In this document: positions 13,964-49,350 of the stretch, in pieces
Position numbering within the stretch: position 1 is the stretch's first letter
Layout of the letters: each line of letters opens with the position of its first letter
Source of the DNA: Berghia stephanieae
Taxonomy: Eukaryota > Mollusca > Gastropoda > Nudibranchia > Aeolidiidae
Direction: 5' to 3'
NCBI GenBank assembly: GCA_034508935.3
Contig: CM067445.1
Coordinates: 44,417,342-44,481,341 of the forward strand
DNA: 64,000 bases
Made by a program: the position numbers and the translations under genes
The notes under the pieces: generated by a model
What the model was told of the DNA's origin: nothing
What the model saw: only the letters and a program-made list of their open reading frames with translations
Database searches by the model: none

Positions 13964-14264
13964 CTCTCTAATGGCTCTGTAGGACTGAAATAATAAAATG
14001 AATTATAATCGACATTTTTAGCCACAGACATGAAACTTGGGATTTATTTCCTTTCTTGATATGGTAAAGAAATAAATACAATTTCTTACATTGCAGAAGT
14101 CTCAAAATCAGTATTTCTTATCATTTTATCTCTAAATCTAAATTCACTTCTCAGGGTCTGATTTATTCCAACTAATACCATTTTGAGACAATGGATCACA
14201 TATAAGATAAATAAGTTTTTTGACACCAAGGGACTAACAATCTATTTGTATGTCTGAATTACAG

Positions 14265-14357
14265 ATGGAAGAAATTTGTGAACAACTAGACGAGACTGTC
14301 CTTGACATTTTTCAAGTCTTGGAGGACTTGTATAAGAAACAAGCCGAGCTTGAACAG
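14265..14357 (+). CDS. CCDC115: CCDC115 coding exon 1
   Basis: Thirty-one codons ending CAG|GTAATTG. The first Met directly follows an AG and aligns with the family's N-terminal helix. No Shine-Dalgarno or operon logic applies here. Confidence 0.82.
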
Positions 14358-17300
14358 GTAATTGTAACTGTTTTCAGTCCAAGAAAATGCAGTAAGGTAG
14401 TTGCAATTCTGCCATACTTTGAAAAAATACACGTTTAAATTTTTTGGCCAGAATATCGATCGATTAAAATTACCCTCATCTCGGGGAAAAAAACTCTCAA
14501 ACCTGGGATGTTGCGGCTCTTCTGGCCAAAATTGTTAATGTGTTTTATTTTTTCAGAGTACGGCAGAATAGAGATTAAAGAATAAAAGACAGATTTTCAT
14601 TTTGACTGAGATGCTTTTACTTTTAGATCATTTCAATGCCAGTGAAAAGGAAGATGAGAGCTTATCTATATATGCAAGTGTTGAAGTATAAGTAAGACTA
14701 GTACTAGTAATGAGATTCGTTCAAACAGAAAACAAAGGTACGGTATATTCCAAGAGCAAAAATAGCTTTTTTCTTAGTTTTAAGTTCATGGATTAGTTTT
14801 AAAAATTTCATTGAATCACAAACATAATGTTTGGGTTTTTTTTTACTAAGAGGGATGCACCGAAAAGGTTAGAGTAACATTACAATAATTCAATGATATG
14901 AAGAGACTGTTCACAAGGAAAATATATTTCTCACAAATTCATCAGTTTCTTCCCCTCAGCAAAAGACTTTCGGCTGGGCCTAGGTATTACCTAATGATCT
15001 CTTTCCAGAATTAGTACAATAAAAGCTTCGTTTGAAAAGGAAAATAGAGATATAGGTATATAAACAATTACTCTTAATTAGACATCACTGAAAATAAAAA
15101 AATAATGAGTCTTCATGATTATTTTCAGCCCCAGAAGTGTTCAAATCTATTGCAAAATAATTTTAAAGTAATATAACAGACCCACTTACTCTGCCTAACA
15201 TATTATTATATGATGAAATATTGATTCCTCAATTTTTATCCCACTGCAATGACCCACACATTTGTACACAAATGGCAACAATAGAGAACAAAAGTGTGAT
15301 GTCAAAAAAGAGACTGGTTCAAATCTCATGGAAAGTGTTAAACATCACTTCTGGAGAACTGGATACATACCTTGTGTAATTGACCTTCTGGCTTTAGAGT
15401 TAGAGTGATGGCATTTTGGGACAGTGTAGCTCAGCGTGCAGTCTTTGCTTCGTACCCCAAAAAAAGTAAAAGGTACCGAGTTCGATCATCAACCGCTGCG
15501 TTGTGTGGCCTTGAGCAAGTCACCTCACCCTGGCACAATTTGCGGCGCAGCACTGTGGCTGGCGCCTGGGTTATTCCAGTCTTCCCTTGGAATAGACCTA
15601 GAGACAAATTCTGGGTGGGGTTCCTGACCTCCCATAGTGGGCAGGGAGGTACATACTTTGTCTTCTATCCCCCTATGTCTGTTTTCCAACTGGCTTTCTG
15701 TCTTTGTCTTGGATTGAGATTACTTGGTTTTGTCCGGACTCTGGCCGGAGTCCTTGGCTGGGAGGGAAACAGTCGAGTGTATAGTTATAGTTTTGGGAGA
15801 TGATATTTTTTTCCTTGTAAATCATCTCTGTTATGTAGTTATTTATTTTTTTAAACATATGATTTGTAAACATTTGAATGTATTCGTCTTAGTGGGGACC
15901 TGTGCTGGTGTCTGGATGAGACTTTTTGGTGATCTCAAACTAAATACTTTGATAGTGTGCTCTTGGAATCTACATCTGCTCCCTATTTGAACTGATTCCC
16001 CTTCGTCTTATTTTTTTTTGGGGTGCTTTTATTGTAATTCTAGAACTTTTTACTTTCCTATTTTCTTCCTTTTTACTGGCTCTGATATGACCTTAATGAA
16101 TGTGTTGCAAGCGCCGTAAAACCCTTAAAAACAAAAAAAAACAAAAACTAGAGTCAAATTTCCCCTATGGGATGAATAAAGGAAATTTTAATTTTTTATT
16201 TTTTATTTTTTTATTTTATAGTCTAAATGTATGACGATAAAGATCATTCAGCCTAGCTCTTTTACGTCCCATATTCCTTACAATCAGCCTGTACATCCTG
16301 CCACTAATATAGTTATGCCACCTTGTGTCTCCTATTGATTTTAGTCCTCCCAAGGACTGGTTACATAAACAAAGGATTTTGGAACTGGAAAAATTGAAGA
16401 TGTGATGTAACAACTTTACTTCCCTATTCTAATTTTTGTCAGTTTATATGGTTTATCATGCCAGTGAAAATTGAGTAAAAGTGCATTTCTGCGGTTACAG
16501 TGTGCTGTTGATGATAGATTTATTCTCACAGAGGGCCATATGAAACCAAATTTTTATTCATAACATACAAGTTGCCTGCTAAGCATCCTTTTTGTTTTAG
16601 AATGTTTACAATAACTATCACTGCTTAAACGTAAAACCAGGAAAGGTTTTGTGATCTAGTGGTATGGACACTTGGGACCTGTTAAACTTCCTCAGTTCAA
16701 AGTTGAGTCCTTAGAATTACTTTTACTCATCATTGTCCAATGCTGCTGTTGGGTTTGGATGCTTTGTAAATCATTTTAAGCACATTTAATTGATATTGCA
16801 TTGCACAAAAGAAAAAGCAATTTTTTAATTTAAAACATTTTTTCTACTCATACACATGTGAGTCTATAAGGGTTATGTGCTATTTAAAATCTCTTAGCCC
16901 ACCCGAGGAGGTAACAATTGTTTTCATCCTTTTAGTCATTGACAATACAAATTATTGTTTGAATTTGTCACAAGAAGCATTAACATTTTTTTACCGATTT
17001 TAAGAAATGTTACTCTTTTGAAGTGATTTGTATTGTAAATGCTAAGAGACTGAGGGTACTTTGAACTGCTAGCGCATATAATATTTTTAAAATTTACTTT
17101 TTTCTTTTTTTTTTTCTTTTCCAGGTTTTAAAAGATGGATATTTCACCATGGCTAGGGCACGATACAGCATGGGAGTGAAGCGGGTGTCAGCTGACCAGA
17201 TAATCGATGCTGATATTCTGGCGAACCGAACGGTGGAATTAAATATGTCTGAATCTGAAGAAAAGGATAACGGTGACTCCGAAATATCACAAGACGTATT

Positions 17301-17703
17301 TATATTGTGTACTGACAACAGTTCAAGTGTTAAGAGTAAGACTTCTAAGAATTCTGATAGTGAGAAGATTGATAAAGAGGGGGATACGTCATTAAGGAAG
17401 CGGGGAGCAGCTGCACAGTCAGAAGACCTTGACAAAGAGCTCAAGGATTGTCTTAAATTGATAGACGGAGACACAGAGAAAAAGTTTAAACGGACTAACC
17501 CTATTCACCTGTTTGGTGTTCTAGTACCGCAGGCTTTGAGATCTTCGCAGACGAGTTTCGAAGAGGCTGTGAGCTTGAGTGTTGACATAGCAAATAAAAA
17601 GCATCGGCTCAAAATTTTACAGAAGAAAATGATTGACTTGAAGCAGGAAAAATCAAAGCTAATTCCAGCTGATTCTAATCTGAGTGCTGAAAATGAATCT
17701 TAA
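14265..17703 (+). CDS. CCDC115: CCDC115, V-ATPase assembly factor (Vma22-like), two coding exons
   Basis: CCDC115 is the animal counterpart of yeast Vma22 and works with TMEM199 in the ER/Golgi to build the Vo sector of the proton pump. Exon 14265-14357 (31 codons, phase 0) encodes MEEICEQLDETVLDIFQVLE plus the first heptads of a coiled coil. Exon 17125-17703 adds VLKDGYFTMARARYSMGVKR, matching LAKARYAMGAK of the human protein. The C-terminal block IHLFGVLVPQALRSSQTSFE and a last coiled coil match FGILVPHSLRQAQASF. Total about 223 residues against 180 in human; the excess is a Ser/Asp/Glu-rich central linker (about residues 65-145). The ATG lies immediately after a TTACAG acceptor-like site, so an upstream exon, noncoding or adding a few residues, is possible. 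The intervening 2.8-kb intron holds SINE and 535-bp repeat copies. Confidence 0.88.
15403..16180 (+). repeat. tRNA-derived SINE interrupted by the 535-bp repeat
   Basis: SINE head at 15,410-15,610: A-box-like GTGTAGCTCAGCGTGCAG, B-box-like GAGTTCGATCATC, then GGCCTTGAGCAAGTCACCTC, which resembles the CORE-SINE segment. Its tail (TCCCCTATGGGATGAATAAA) resumes at 16,148, after the inserted repeat. Uninterrupted relatives are at 52,497 and 59,408. Confidence 0.8.
15611..16147 (+). repeat. 535-bp repeat family, copy C inserted in a SINE
   Basis: From CTGGGTGGGGTTCC to an A-rich tail. Flanked by CTAGAGACAAATT (15,598-15,610) and CTAGAGTCAAATT (16,148-16,160): a 13-bp target duplication with one mismatch, as retroposition makes. 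Confidence 0.85.
16645..16800 (+). repeat. second SINE family, diverged copy in CCDC115 intron
   Basis: TTGTGATCTAGTGGTATGGA...AAAGTTGAGTCCTTAG...GATGCTTTGTAAATCATTTT; internal deletions. Confidence 0.5.
17125..17703 (+). CDS. CCDC115: CCDC115 coding exon 2
   Basis: The acceptor is a strong TTTTCTTTTCCAG. The ATG at 17149 is internal: the eight codons before it (VLKDGYFT) are part of the protein and align with the family. Stop TAA at 17701-17703. Confidence 0.9.
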   Translation, partial: VLKDGYFTMARARYSMGVKRVSADQIIDADILANRTVELNMSESEEKDNGDSEISQDVFILCTDNSSSVKSKTSKNSDSEKIDKEGDTSLRKRGAAAQSEDLDKELKDCLKLIDGDTEKKFKRTNPIHLFGVLVPQALRSSQTSFEEAVSLSVDIANKKHRLKILQKKMIDLKQEKSKLIPADSNLSAENES

Positions 17704-17914
17704 TAATTTTTTCACTGTAACATTTTGCTTCAAATAATTTATAAACCCTGTTGATCATTATTCAATGTTTTTTAAAAAATTGTTTGAATTTTTATGCATT
17801 TACATGCATGTCGGTCATAACCAGTCATATTACATTTTAATCAGTGAAGGGGGAGTTTCTACAGGAGATATATTTATGCATAAAATGTTTTTAATGAATT
17901 GCTACAACTAGCTA

Positions 17915-17920
17915 AATAAA
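17915..17920 (+). terminator. CCDC115 polyadenylation signal
   Basis: AATAAA about 212 bases after the CCDC115 stop, in an AT-rich 3' untranslated region free of repeats. Confidence 0.6.
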
Positions 17921-18061
17921 ACTAACTTTGTTGTTCCATATAAATGCAGAGGCAACATTATACACTCACTACCTCTACTGAGATTAAATAGTATGTTCTA
18001 GATTTTATTTTTATGTGGTATTGTATGTTTTGTTTTGTATTCTCTTTGCCAAATTTGAAAC

Positions 18062-19141
18062 ACTGGGTGGGGATCCTGACCTCCCATAGCGGGCAGCGAG
18101 GTAGTACATACTGTGTCTTCTATCCCTTTATATCTGTTTTCCATCTTGCTTTCTGTCTTTGTCTTGGAATGAGATTACTTGGTTTTTTCCTGGTCCATGG
18201 TCGGAGTCCTGGCTGGGAGAGAAACAGTCAAATGCATAGTTATTGTTTTGGGAGATGATATTTTTTTCTTGTAAATCATCTCTCTGTTATGTATTATATT
18301 TGTTATTTTTAATGAATAATATAAGCATTTGAGTGTATTCTTCTTTGTTGGATTTTGTGCATGTGTCCGGATGAGACTTATTGGTGATCTCAAACTAAGT
18401 ACATTGGTGGTATGCTCTTGGATTCTACATCTGATCCCTATTTGTTCCCAGTTCCCCTTTGTCTTACTTTCTCTTGGCTGCTTTACTTTAATTGTAATTA
18501 TTGAACTTTTTACTATCCCATTTTACTGGGTGGGGTTCCTGACCTCCCATAGTGGGCAGGGAGGTACTTACTGTGTCTTCTATCCCCCTATATCTGTTTT
18601 CCAACTTGCTTTCTGTCTTTGTCTTGGAATGAGATTACTTAGTTTTGTCCTGGCCCCGGCATGATGGCCTTACTGAGAGGGAAACAGTCAAATGCATAGT
18701 TATTGTTTTGGGAGATGATATTTTTTTCCTTGTAAATCATCTCTCTGTTATATATTATTATATTTGTTATTTTTAATGTATAATGAAATGTAAGCATTTG
18801 AGTGTATTTCTCTTTGTTGGATCTTATGCTTGTGTCTAGGTGAAACATAGGTGATCCTAGACTAAGTACATTGATGGTATGCTCTTGGAATCTACATCTG
18901 ATCCCTATTTGTTCCCAGTTCCCCTTTGTCTTCTTCTCTCTTGGGTGCTTTAATTGTAATTCTAGAACTTTCTACTATCCCATTTTCTTCCTTTTTACTG
19001 GCGCTGATATAACCTAAATGTGTTGCAAGCGCCGTAAAACCCTTCAAAACAAACAAAACTATCCATTTTCTTCCATTTTACTGGTGCTGATATGACCTTA
19101 ATGTGTTGCAAGCGTCGTAAAACCCTTAAAAACAAACAAAA
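18062..19141 (+). repeat. 535-bp repeat family, copy D split by copy E
   Basis: Copy D runs 18,062-18,524, is broken at ACTATCCCATTTT and resumes 19,058-19,141 with ACTATCCATTTT to ACCCTTAAAAACAAAC. Confidence 0.85.
18525..19057 (+). repeat. 535-bp repeat family, copy E, inserted into copy D
   Basis: 533 bp from ACTGGGTGGGG to CCCTTCAAAACAAACAAA, between a ~12-13-bp duplication of the host copy's own sequence. It is the cleanest definition of both family ends in the window. Confidence 0.85.
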
Positions 19142-20921
19142 CAAATTTGAAACAAGATGGCAGGATGGCCCCCTGTATAGTGTATTGTAGGTCAAACTGT
19201 TTGTGTAATTAGCTGTCCATCTAGACTGAGTAACTTTGTAAACACTAAGAGAGATGGAGAATCCTGGGTTGGGGATGATATTATGTCATTAGCATATGGC
19301 CACTGTTGTCATGCATTGTTTTTAGAGAGATGATTTTTAAAAAAAATGTGAATCCTCTTTTTGTCTTATGTCTTATGATTATGCACTTATCTGTATTAGA
19401 TATGTATTGTCAGTGATTGTTTTACATTTTCTATGGTGCTTTTAACATCAGATTTGTAACTTTCTCCTTATCACCTTCCTTTTAAATATTGCTGAAATGC
19501 CCTACAAATATCGCAAACTCTGTAAACACTTACTTAAAACCAAAATCATAATTCTCATAACCTGGCATTTATGTGGATGGAATTCCATGGTTAAGACTAC
19601 AATTAATTTGTAGAGGATAGTTTTGTGTAATTTACCATACTGGAAACTGTCGTACATTAATGGTAGCTTGGTATAAACCTATAGTGTCATGAAATTTAGT
19701 CCTATTTAATGCGTGTCTGCCCAAAAAGACACCAATTATTGTGTATTTTCTTCTCAGGAGCATGATTTAAAATACGCCGCAAGAGGTAGCTGTAACCAGT
19801 GCATTAAATTAGTCCTGAAATTGAATAATAGTATTTCGTGGATTATTTCCCTTGATACCGTGGCTCCACAAACTGATTCCTCTGTTTTTAATTTGCTCTA
19901 CCCACTGAACTTGTAATAATACAATAATAATAATAATAATCGCGAAGTCCAAGATGAGCGTCATTTAAATCGACTTGCCGCTAGCGCAGTGAAGGGCGGA
20001 ATATGATGATGGTGATGATTATGTTGGTGGTGGTGGTGGTGGTGGTGGTGCTGAGGATGATGATTATGTTGATCACCATCATCATTATAGAGGAGAAGAG
20101 AAAACCAAGGAGTAAGAGAATATTATAGAATCACTGAATCAAGGGAAGCAATCCATGAATTACCAACATTCGATTTTAGGACAATTTTCATGCAGTGATT
20201 AAAGCGCCCTCAACCGGTATATTTTAAATCATGGGCCAGGGAATAAATACACAATAAATTGTTTTCCATTTGGCCAGACACGCCTATAGACTAGTATGGG
20301 ACAGGAAATGCGGATTTATTTGTCGTAGAGCAAGTTATTTCAAATATTGGCATTTTTCCATACTTTTGGTACTGTCAGTACAGGCGCCAATGCCCGTGGC
20401 CAGGTCAGAACTGGCCAGTAGGCACTCTGTTTGTTAATTGACATTCGAGCGCTGTTTACGATCACAATAAGGAAAATACAAATTTGAAAGTGAAAGCGAA
20501 ACTTGTAAACGCTTTGTAAACAGGAGAAATACACATTCTAAAGTTTTTGGGAGGCGTCCTCTCAGACATTAGTCCGCGCATCATACTGTTATGTATTCAC
20601 GGGTCTCACCATGCCCCCTCTTTTCGCCATCTTGAAAACCCGGGAATAGTGACACCACTGGATAATGACATAATTTCCCGGTCCCTGGCAATGTCGTTAT
20701 CCAGGGTTTTCATTGTATTATTATTACTACTACTACTACTATTATTAATGTTGTAATTGTTGTTTTTGTGGTTGTCATTATTATTGTTTTAGTCCTTCCT
20801 CCAATTTGAAACAGATAGAGCTCGACTGTCGTTAGCGCAATTCAATTATCGCTGTTATAATGATACAATAAACCACTTAATTTTAGACAAACACTTTTTC
20901 CTGTCTTGTTTACTTTATAAT

Positions 20922-20928
<7 letters not shown>
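19142..20928. other. noncoding, no gene seen
   Basis: AT-rich with TAA and GGT runs near 19,920-20,050. On the reverse strand AAGATGGCG near 20,625 resembles a YY1 site, but no exon follows it. Confidence 0.4.
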
Positions 20929-20988
<60 letters not shown>

Positions 20989-21034
20989 GAAGTCGCTGTT
21001 GGAAAGAAGAAAAAAAAAAGGGGGGGGGGGGGGG
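20929..21034. repeat. (GA)n and G-run
   Basis: About 58 bases of GA, then AAAAAAAAAGG and a run of 14 or more G at 21,020. Confidence 0.85.
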
Positions 21035-21179
21035 AGAGAGGAGTTGATATTGATGCAGATGGACATGTGTTGAAGAGAAAGGGAATTTTTTTCCTTGAAG
21101 AGGCGCATCAGACACCAACTGATGATGATAAGGAGAGAAAGATGCTATTGTGATTGGTAATGAAGAATTTTATGGAGAC

Positions 21180-21300
21180 AGGGTTTCCAGTTTGGCGTTT
21201 TTAAAGCCAAATTCTGGAAATTGGCATTCTTTACTCAACATTTTGGTTGTTTCTCTGAGACTAGTTTGGTATCAATTACAAAAACTATCTGGCAACTCAC
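21180..21300 (-). mobile_element. decayed hAT-type MITE
   Basis: AGGGTTTCCAGTTTGGCGTT at one end and TATCTGGCAACTC at the other recall the CAGGGTTGCC family in a much mutated, shortened form. Confidence 0.45.
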
Positions 21301-23659
21301 TAGATGTCAGTTAAAGGGATATAATTCCAGTCAGGGTGCCGAAAAAGGGGCAGATAACCTATCTGACGGCAATAAATAAAGGGGAGACAATTCAATAAAT
21401 ACGACATGCAGCGAATAAAATTTGTCACACCCAGGTTGTCTCCCATGAATGGTAAAATTTAATACTATTCAGGGGACGCAAGCCATTCCACAATATTTCA
21501 ACTATATTTTGTTTCTACTGGGTCATATCCCTTGCTGTTCTTGTCTCTAGATAGGTTATGTGCCCCTTCTTTATCAATGTGAAAAGAGTTGTTTCCCATG
21601 CATTTCCAAATTACAGTGGAACACTATTATTGCAAAAGGTTGAAACCTGAACAAGTTTTCGAGACAACAGTAAATTTGAAATAACAATGCAAGAACTTCC
21701 AAGTTTTTAGATATTTTGATATCTGGAAGTCTTCTTGAGATCTTATGTGACCATTCTTTGTAGAAAGTTAATTTGTAAAAGATTTAATGTTGACAAAGCA
21801 GGCGTTTATTCCAGATACTATAGCATAAATCTAAATATCCAAATCTTGATTATGTAGTTCCAGAAAAAAAAACCTGTATACCGACTTAATAAACAGTGAT
21901 AGACTGAATAGTAAGAAAAAAATTTGGCTTTTTGGATTTGAACCATGCAAGTGGCACAGGAGTCTAGTGATTTTCAAATTTGACCACCAGAGATTTTCAA
22001 GTCTCTCTGTGAAAAGATTCAAACTTCTTAATCTGAAGCCATGTTTAACTTCTATTCCGCTATTTCAAAGGTTGCTTATTTGCTTTTGTTTTTCGGGGTT
22101 GCACAATATAGGCCATTATAGCTTCATTATAAAAATATTTTGGAGTGGTTAAAAGGAAGACCTTGCAAAAAAATTTTTTTTAAATAAATAAATAAAAAGG
22201 AAATGAGTTCAAGCGAAGAGCAGACGAAGATTCAAGAGCAAACAATGTGGGTGTATGCGTGTTATTTGAGACCAATTAAAAGTCACACAAGGACACCACA
22301 ATGATGACTCCTACAAAAAACAAGGATACTCTCAAAAACAGAGAGCCCATTACAGTCATTTGTTTGTAGAATGAAATCCTTAACTACGAGAATTATATGT
22401 TTTTATTATCATCACTGGATGCCGGCAACATTCCCTACTAGGCATATTCCAATTTATTCCTTTTTCCCCCATCAATTTCTTTGCTGCTTTCATACCTGGG
22501 AAGTTGGAAAGTTGGAAAATGTTTAATCCACTCTGACCGTAAGTTCAGATTTTGCATATATACAAGACTTGACACATGTCATTTAAGAAAAAAAATCTTT
22601 ATTAAAGTATACCATCTCTCATGAGTGCATCCAAACATTGTCAAACTCACATCTGGCTCAGCCTGTCTCACTCTCTCTCAGATACACACGCACACACACA
22701 TAAATCACATCCACTGAACCAAAACAATTAGCATCACTCAAAGATATGATATATCAAAATAAAGGAAATATAAATACAATAAACTGTTCTTGGACCACAT
22801 TTGTTTACAACTAATCACATACTTCACTCAAATCACAATAATTGGGATGCGTCATAAATTCTATCAAAAGTCTCACAGTCACTGCAACATTTGTCAAAAT
22901 GCAAAACAGGGCATGTTGACATAACAAAACAGCTTACAATTCAACAACAAACATTTCGGTAAAAAAAACAAAAATGTACTATAATACTTTTCTTTTTAAT
23001 CATTAAAAAAAAATAGTTACCAAAAAATGAATTATAAAGTTAGAAATTCTTTTAATTGACAAAATTTCACCTCTCAGAAATAATGTCATAAATAATCGTT
23101 ATAAAAACGAAAAGGAAAAAAAAAAAAACAATTGTAAACTAGGGAATTATAAATTATAAATACAAATTTCCCTCTTTATATTCACTAAATTACCTTGAAA
23201 AAACTGCACTTCTGTCAATGTGCATTTATAATGGTGCTTTTCTAAAAGTGTAAGTTTGTTTTCCATCCTGATACAACCTTTAACAATTTCCAATAATCTA
23301 ACACCAACTTAACATATCTGATTGATGAAATGAATTATACAGATAAATAGGAACAGCTCCGTTAAAAATCAAACGGAAGTGTTGAACAAAAGGAACAAGC
23401 ATCAGACATAAGCAATATCAGAATCATAACAAAAATAATAATGATTACATACTTACAAAGGAAAAACATTTTAAACAGCATGTACGCCTTTATTATGGAC
23501 CTGCCTTCTACTACGAAAAATTCGTAGTTTACGAAATTTTGGTTCCAATTTCACAACTTTATGACCAGCTCAAAGTCATTAAAACTTATTTAAAATGAAC
23601 GTTGATGCCATACTACATAATGTTGAGGATTTTGAAGTGTTATTTATTCTTTGTGAAAT
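21301..23659. other. noncoding region between CCDC115 and TRAP1
   Basis: No conserved frame. It could include a long alternative 3' untranslated region of TRAP1, since AATAAA on the minus strand lies near 22,595. Confidence 0.4.
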
Positions 23660-24187
23660 TGTTTTTGTTTTTAAGTGTTTTACGCGCTTGCAACACATTA
23701 AGGTTATATCAGCGCCAGTAAAAAGGAAGAAAATGGTATAGTAAAAAGTTCTAGAATTACAATTAAAGCACCCAAGAGAAAGTAAGACAAAGGGGAACTG
23801 GAAACAAACAGGGATCAGATTTAACAAACAGGGATCAGATGTAGATTCCAAGAGCATACCACCAATGTAATTAGTTCGAGATCACCTATATAAGTCTCAT
23901 CCGGACACAAGCACAAAATCGAACAAAGAGGAATACACTCAAATGCTTATATTATACATTCAAAATAACAAATATAATACCACATAACAGAGAGATGATT
24001 TACCAGGAAAAAAATATAATCTCCCAAAACAATAACTATGCATTTGACTGTTTCCCTCCCAGACAGGACTCCAGGGCCAGGACAAAACTAAGTAATCTCA
24101 TTCCAAGACAAAGACAGAAAGCATGTTGGAAAACAGATATAAGGGGATAGAAGACACAGTATGTAACTCCCTGCCCACTATGGGAGA
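23660..24187 (-). repeat. 535-bp repeat family, copy G (reverse)
   Basis: Reverse orientation: TAAGTGTTTTACGCGCTTGC at the low end, CCCACTATGGGAG at the high end. Downstream of TRAP1. A ~20-base block (AACAAACAGGGATCAGAT) is locally doubled near 23,810-23,840. Confidence 0.75.
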
Positions 24188-25006
24188 TTCTTTGTGAAAG
24201 TAAATTGTGGATGTATAAAGTTATAGCGACTACAATTTTTATCTCCTAAAAACTATGAATTTTTACTTTTATAAATAGGCGGGTCTGTTATTATAACCTA
24301 CTTTTCGTAAAAAACATCTTGTCTTTAACTTTTACAGGTTTACATGTCATTTATCAGACCTGGTTTTCAAACATCAGCAAAAAAACATGAAATTAGAAAA
24401 GTTTCACAAAAATACAAAACAATATTTGATTTACATTTTTTTTTAAATGCCTTTCGTAAATTTGATGAGGGAAATTTGTGATCCATCACCTCAAAACGGT
24501 ATTATGTCGGGGTGGTTTAGATGCTAAAAATATCATTCATTGTAAAAACAACCATAAAGCATGGATAAGTTTTCATGTTTTACTTCTGATGAGAATGAAT
24601 AGAATTAAGTAAACTGAAAAAGTAAAACAAAATTGTTTACATCTCTCATCATTTTAACCTTAAAATCCCTTCCTGGCATCTGGTTCATCCTGACGTAATA
24701 ATGGTTTGAAGTAACGGACCACATTTGACTGTAAGGACCATCTAGAGAAGGGACAGATGAATCATGAGGCAGCCACAGAGCAGTGCTGTTAAGTGAGCTA
24801 GTCAGTTAGGGCAAAATTTCTTGCTCATGCAAAAAAAAACCCAAACATAACAAAATATTCTGACAGCCAAGCATATCTTATGAATGTTTGTACAATGCAT
24901 CATCAGCTCTGTCCTCTAAAGGAAAAAGACTAAGTTTACTTGCACTTACAGTCTTTTTCCTTAAGACGGCAGAACTCCACCATCTCCCTCTATATTTTTT
25001 TTCATT

Positions 25007-25012
25007 TTATTG
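25007..25012 (-). terminator. candidate TRAP1 polyadenylation signal
   Basis: AATAAA on the minus strand, about 80 bases past the TAG stop. It would give a short 3' untranslated region. A second AATAAA on the minus strand near 22,595 would give a very long one. Confidence 0.45.
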
Positions 25013-25088
25013 TCTCTTTTCTACTTCTACTTTGAAGTCTGTTGTAATCCTTTGATGACCTCTTGTAAACTTTCCACACCAGGCCTAT

Positions 25089-48358
<23,270 letters not shown>

Positions 48359-49053
48359 CTGTAAAAAGTAAAAAAAAAAAAGATTAGTTAATCAATAGTT
48401 TTGGTCAACATTAATGCCATCTATCTTTTATTCATTTGAGTAAATTAGAAACTGGTAAACGTCCATCTGGCACACCAGCAGTGAGCTGATAAATGGCCTA
48501 GTGGCTGTGATCCAAATTATTGGACTATTGAGTGATGGGTCTAAGAAAAAGTTCCATAGATTTTTTGTTTATGGATGGATCATATATGAATGTCTTATTT
48601 TCTTCAGGAGGAATTACTCTATCGTTTGGTGTTGTTTATTTTTAAATCAATGCCAATTTAGTAAATCTTTTGATTGTGGATAAAACAAGGTATAATTTAG
48701 CTTTGGATAATTAAAAAATCAGAAATATGTAAATCAAAATTTCAGTGAGGGCATGTGATTTAATTAGCATTGTCGTGAACGGATTTCCCAATCTCGTTCA
48801 CGATGTACAAAATAAGGAAAAAGTTCAGAAAAAGTCTCCACCGAAGTGGGCGTTCTCCATTTATGTAGAGGACATATATGGGCGGTTAAAAATGCTCTAG
48901 AGCACCTCAGGAATCGGTCTAGCCTGATTCATATAACATACCAAAAGTATGGCGGATCGGATCTTCGAAGATGCTACGATAGGCAAAGATAGTATGTTGT
49001 CTGCTTAGAATAAGGCTGTGGTCAAGAGAAAGAATGAAGGGTGTCGCGAGCTT

Positions 49054-49078
49054 TTATAGAATAGATACGATGACGTCA
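49054..49078 (-). promoter_or_regulatory. TATA box with upstream palindromic CRE
   Basis: On the minus strand TGACGTCA (49,071-49,078) is followed by TATAAAAG (49,054-49,061) at normal spacing. The start would fall near 49,027, between TRAP1 exon 2 and the YY1-like motif. It may be an alternative TRAP1 promoter or that of an unrelated repeat; no coding exon with a good donor was found just below it. Confidence 0.4.
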
Positions 49079-49279
49079 CGTTTACGCGGGAGACAGTGAA
49101 CAAACACAACATGAAGATTACTCACAACAGCCTGATCAAGACACGACAGTCATACCATATCAAAACACTTACACAACAACAACAACACAAACCTATCACA
49201 ATAATCAGTGACATAAAATCTTCCCCACAACATCTTAAATTTTAAATTAAAGTAAATTCAGGGCAAAGCTGTAGTATAC

Positions 49280-49350
49280 CGCATCCATGAAATTCGCTCC
49301 AGCACAATCTTTACTCAAATCTTAGCGGCCATTTTAGAAATTCAAATGGT
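49280..49350 (-). CDS. TRAP1: possible TRAP1 first exon with start codon and YY1-like motif
   Basis: On the minus strand AAAATGGCCGCT (about 49,325-49,336) is a good YY1 core-promoter motif, often placed just inside the 5' untranslated region. Downstream, ATG-CG followed by a GTATAC donor (49,279/49,280) would join in phase to the alternative acceptor AACAG before CTGGCC at 48,351. That gives a basic, serine-rich presequence beginning MRWPTKSSG. The donor is weak and two other ATGs precede it out of frame, so this is a proposal only. If true, the gene would have 18 exons. Confidence 0.3.

Noticed and set aside
17094-17474. 126-codon frame on the minus strand
   Set aside because: Antisense shadow of CCDC115 exon 2.
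12521-19195. Many 60-130-codon frames containing GFLTSHSGQ or CSWNLHL
   Set aside because: They recur in every copy of the 535-bp repeat and are interrupted differently in each, so they are not conserved proteins.
48948-49008. Short plus-strand frame MADRIFEDATIGKDSMLSA
   Set aside because: Nineteen codons and a stop, with no donor or homology; the reverse strand carries the better promoter signals.
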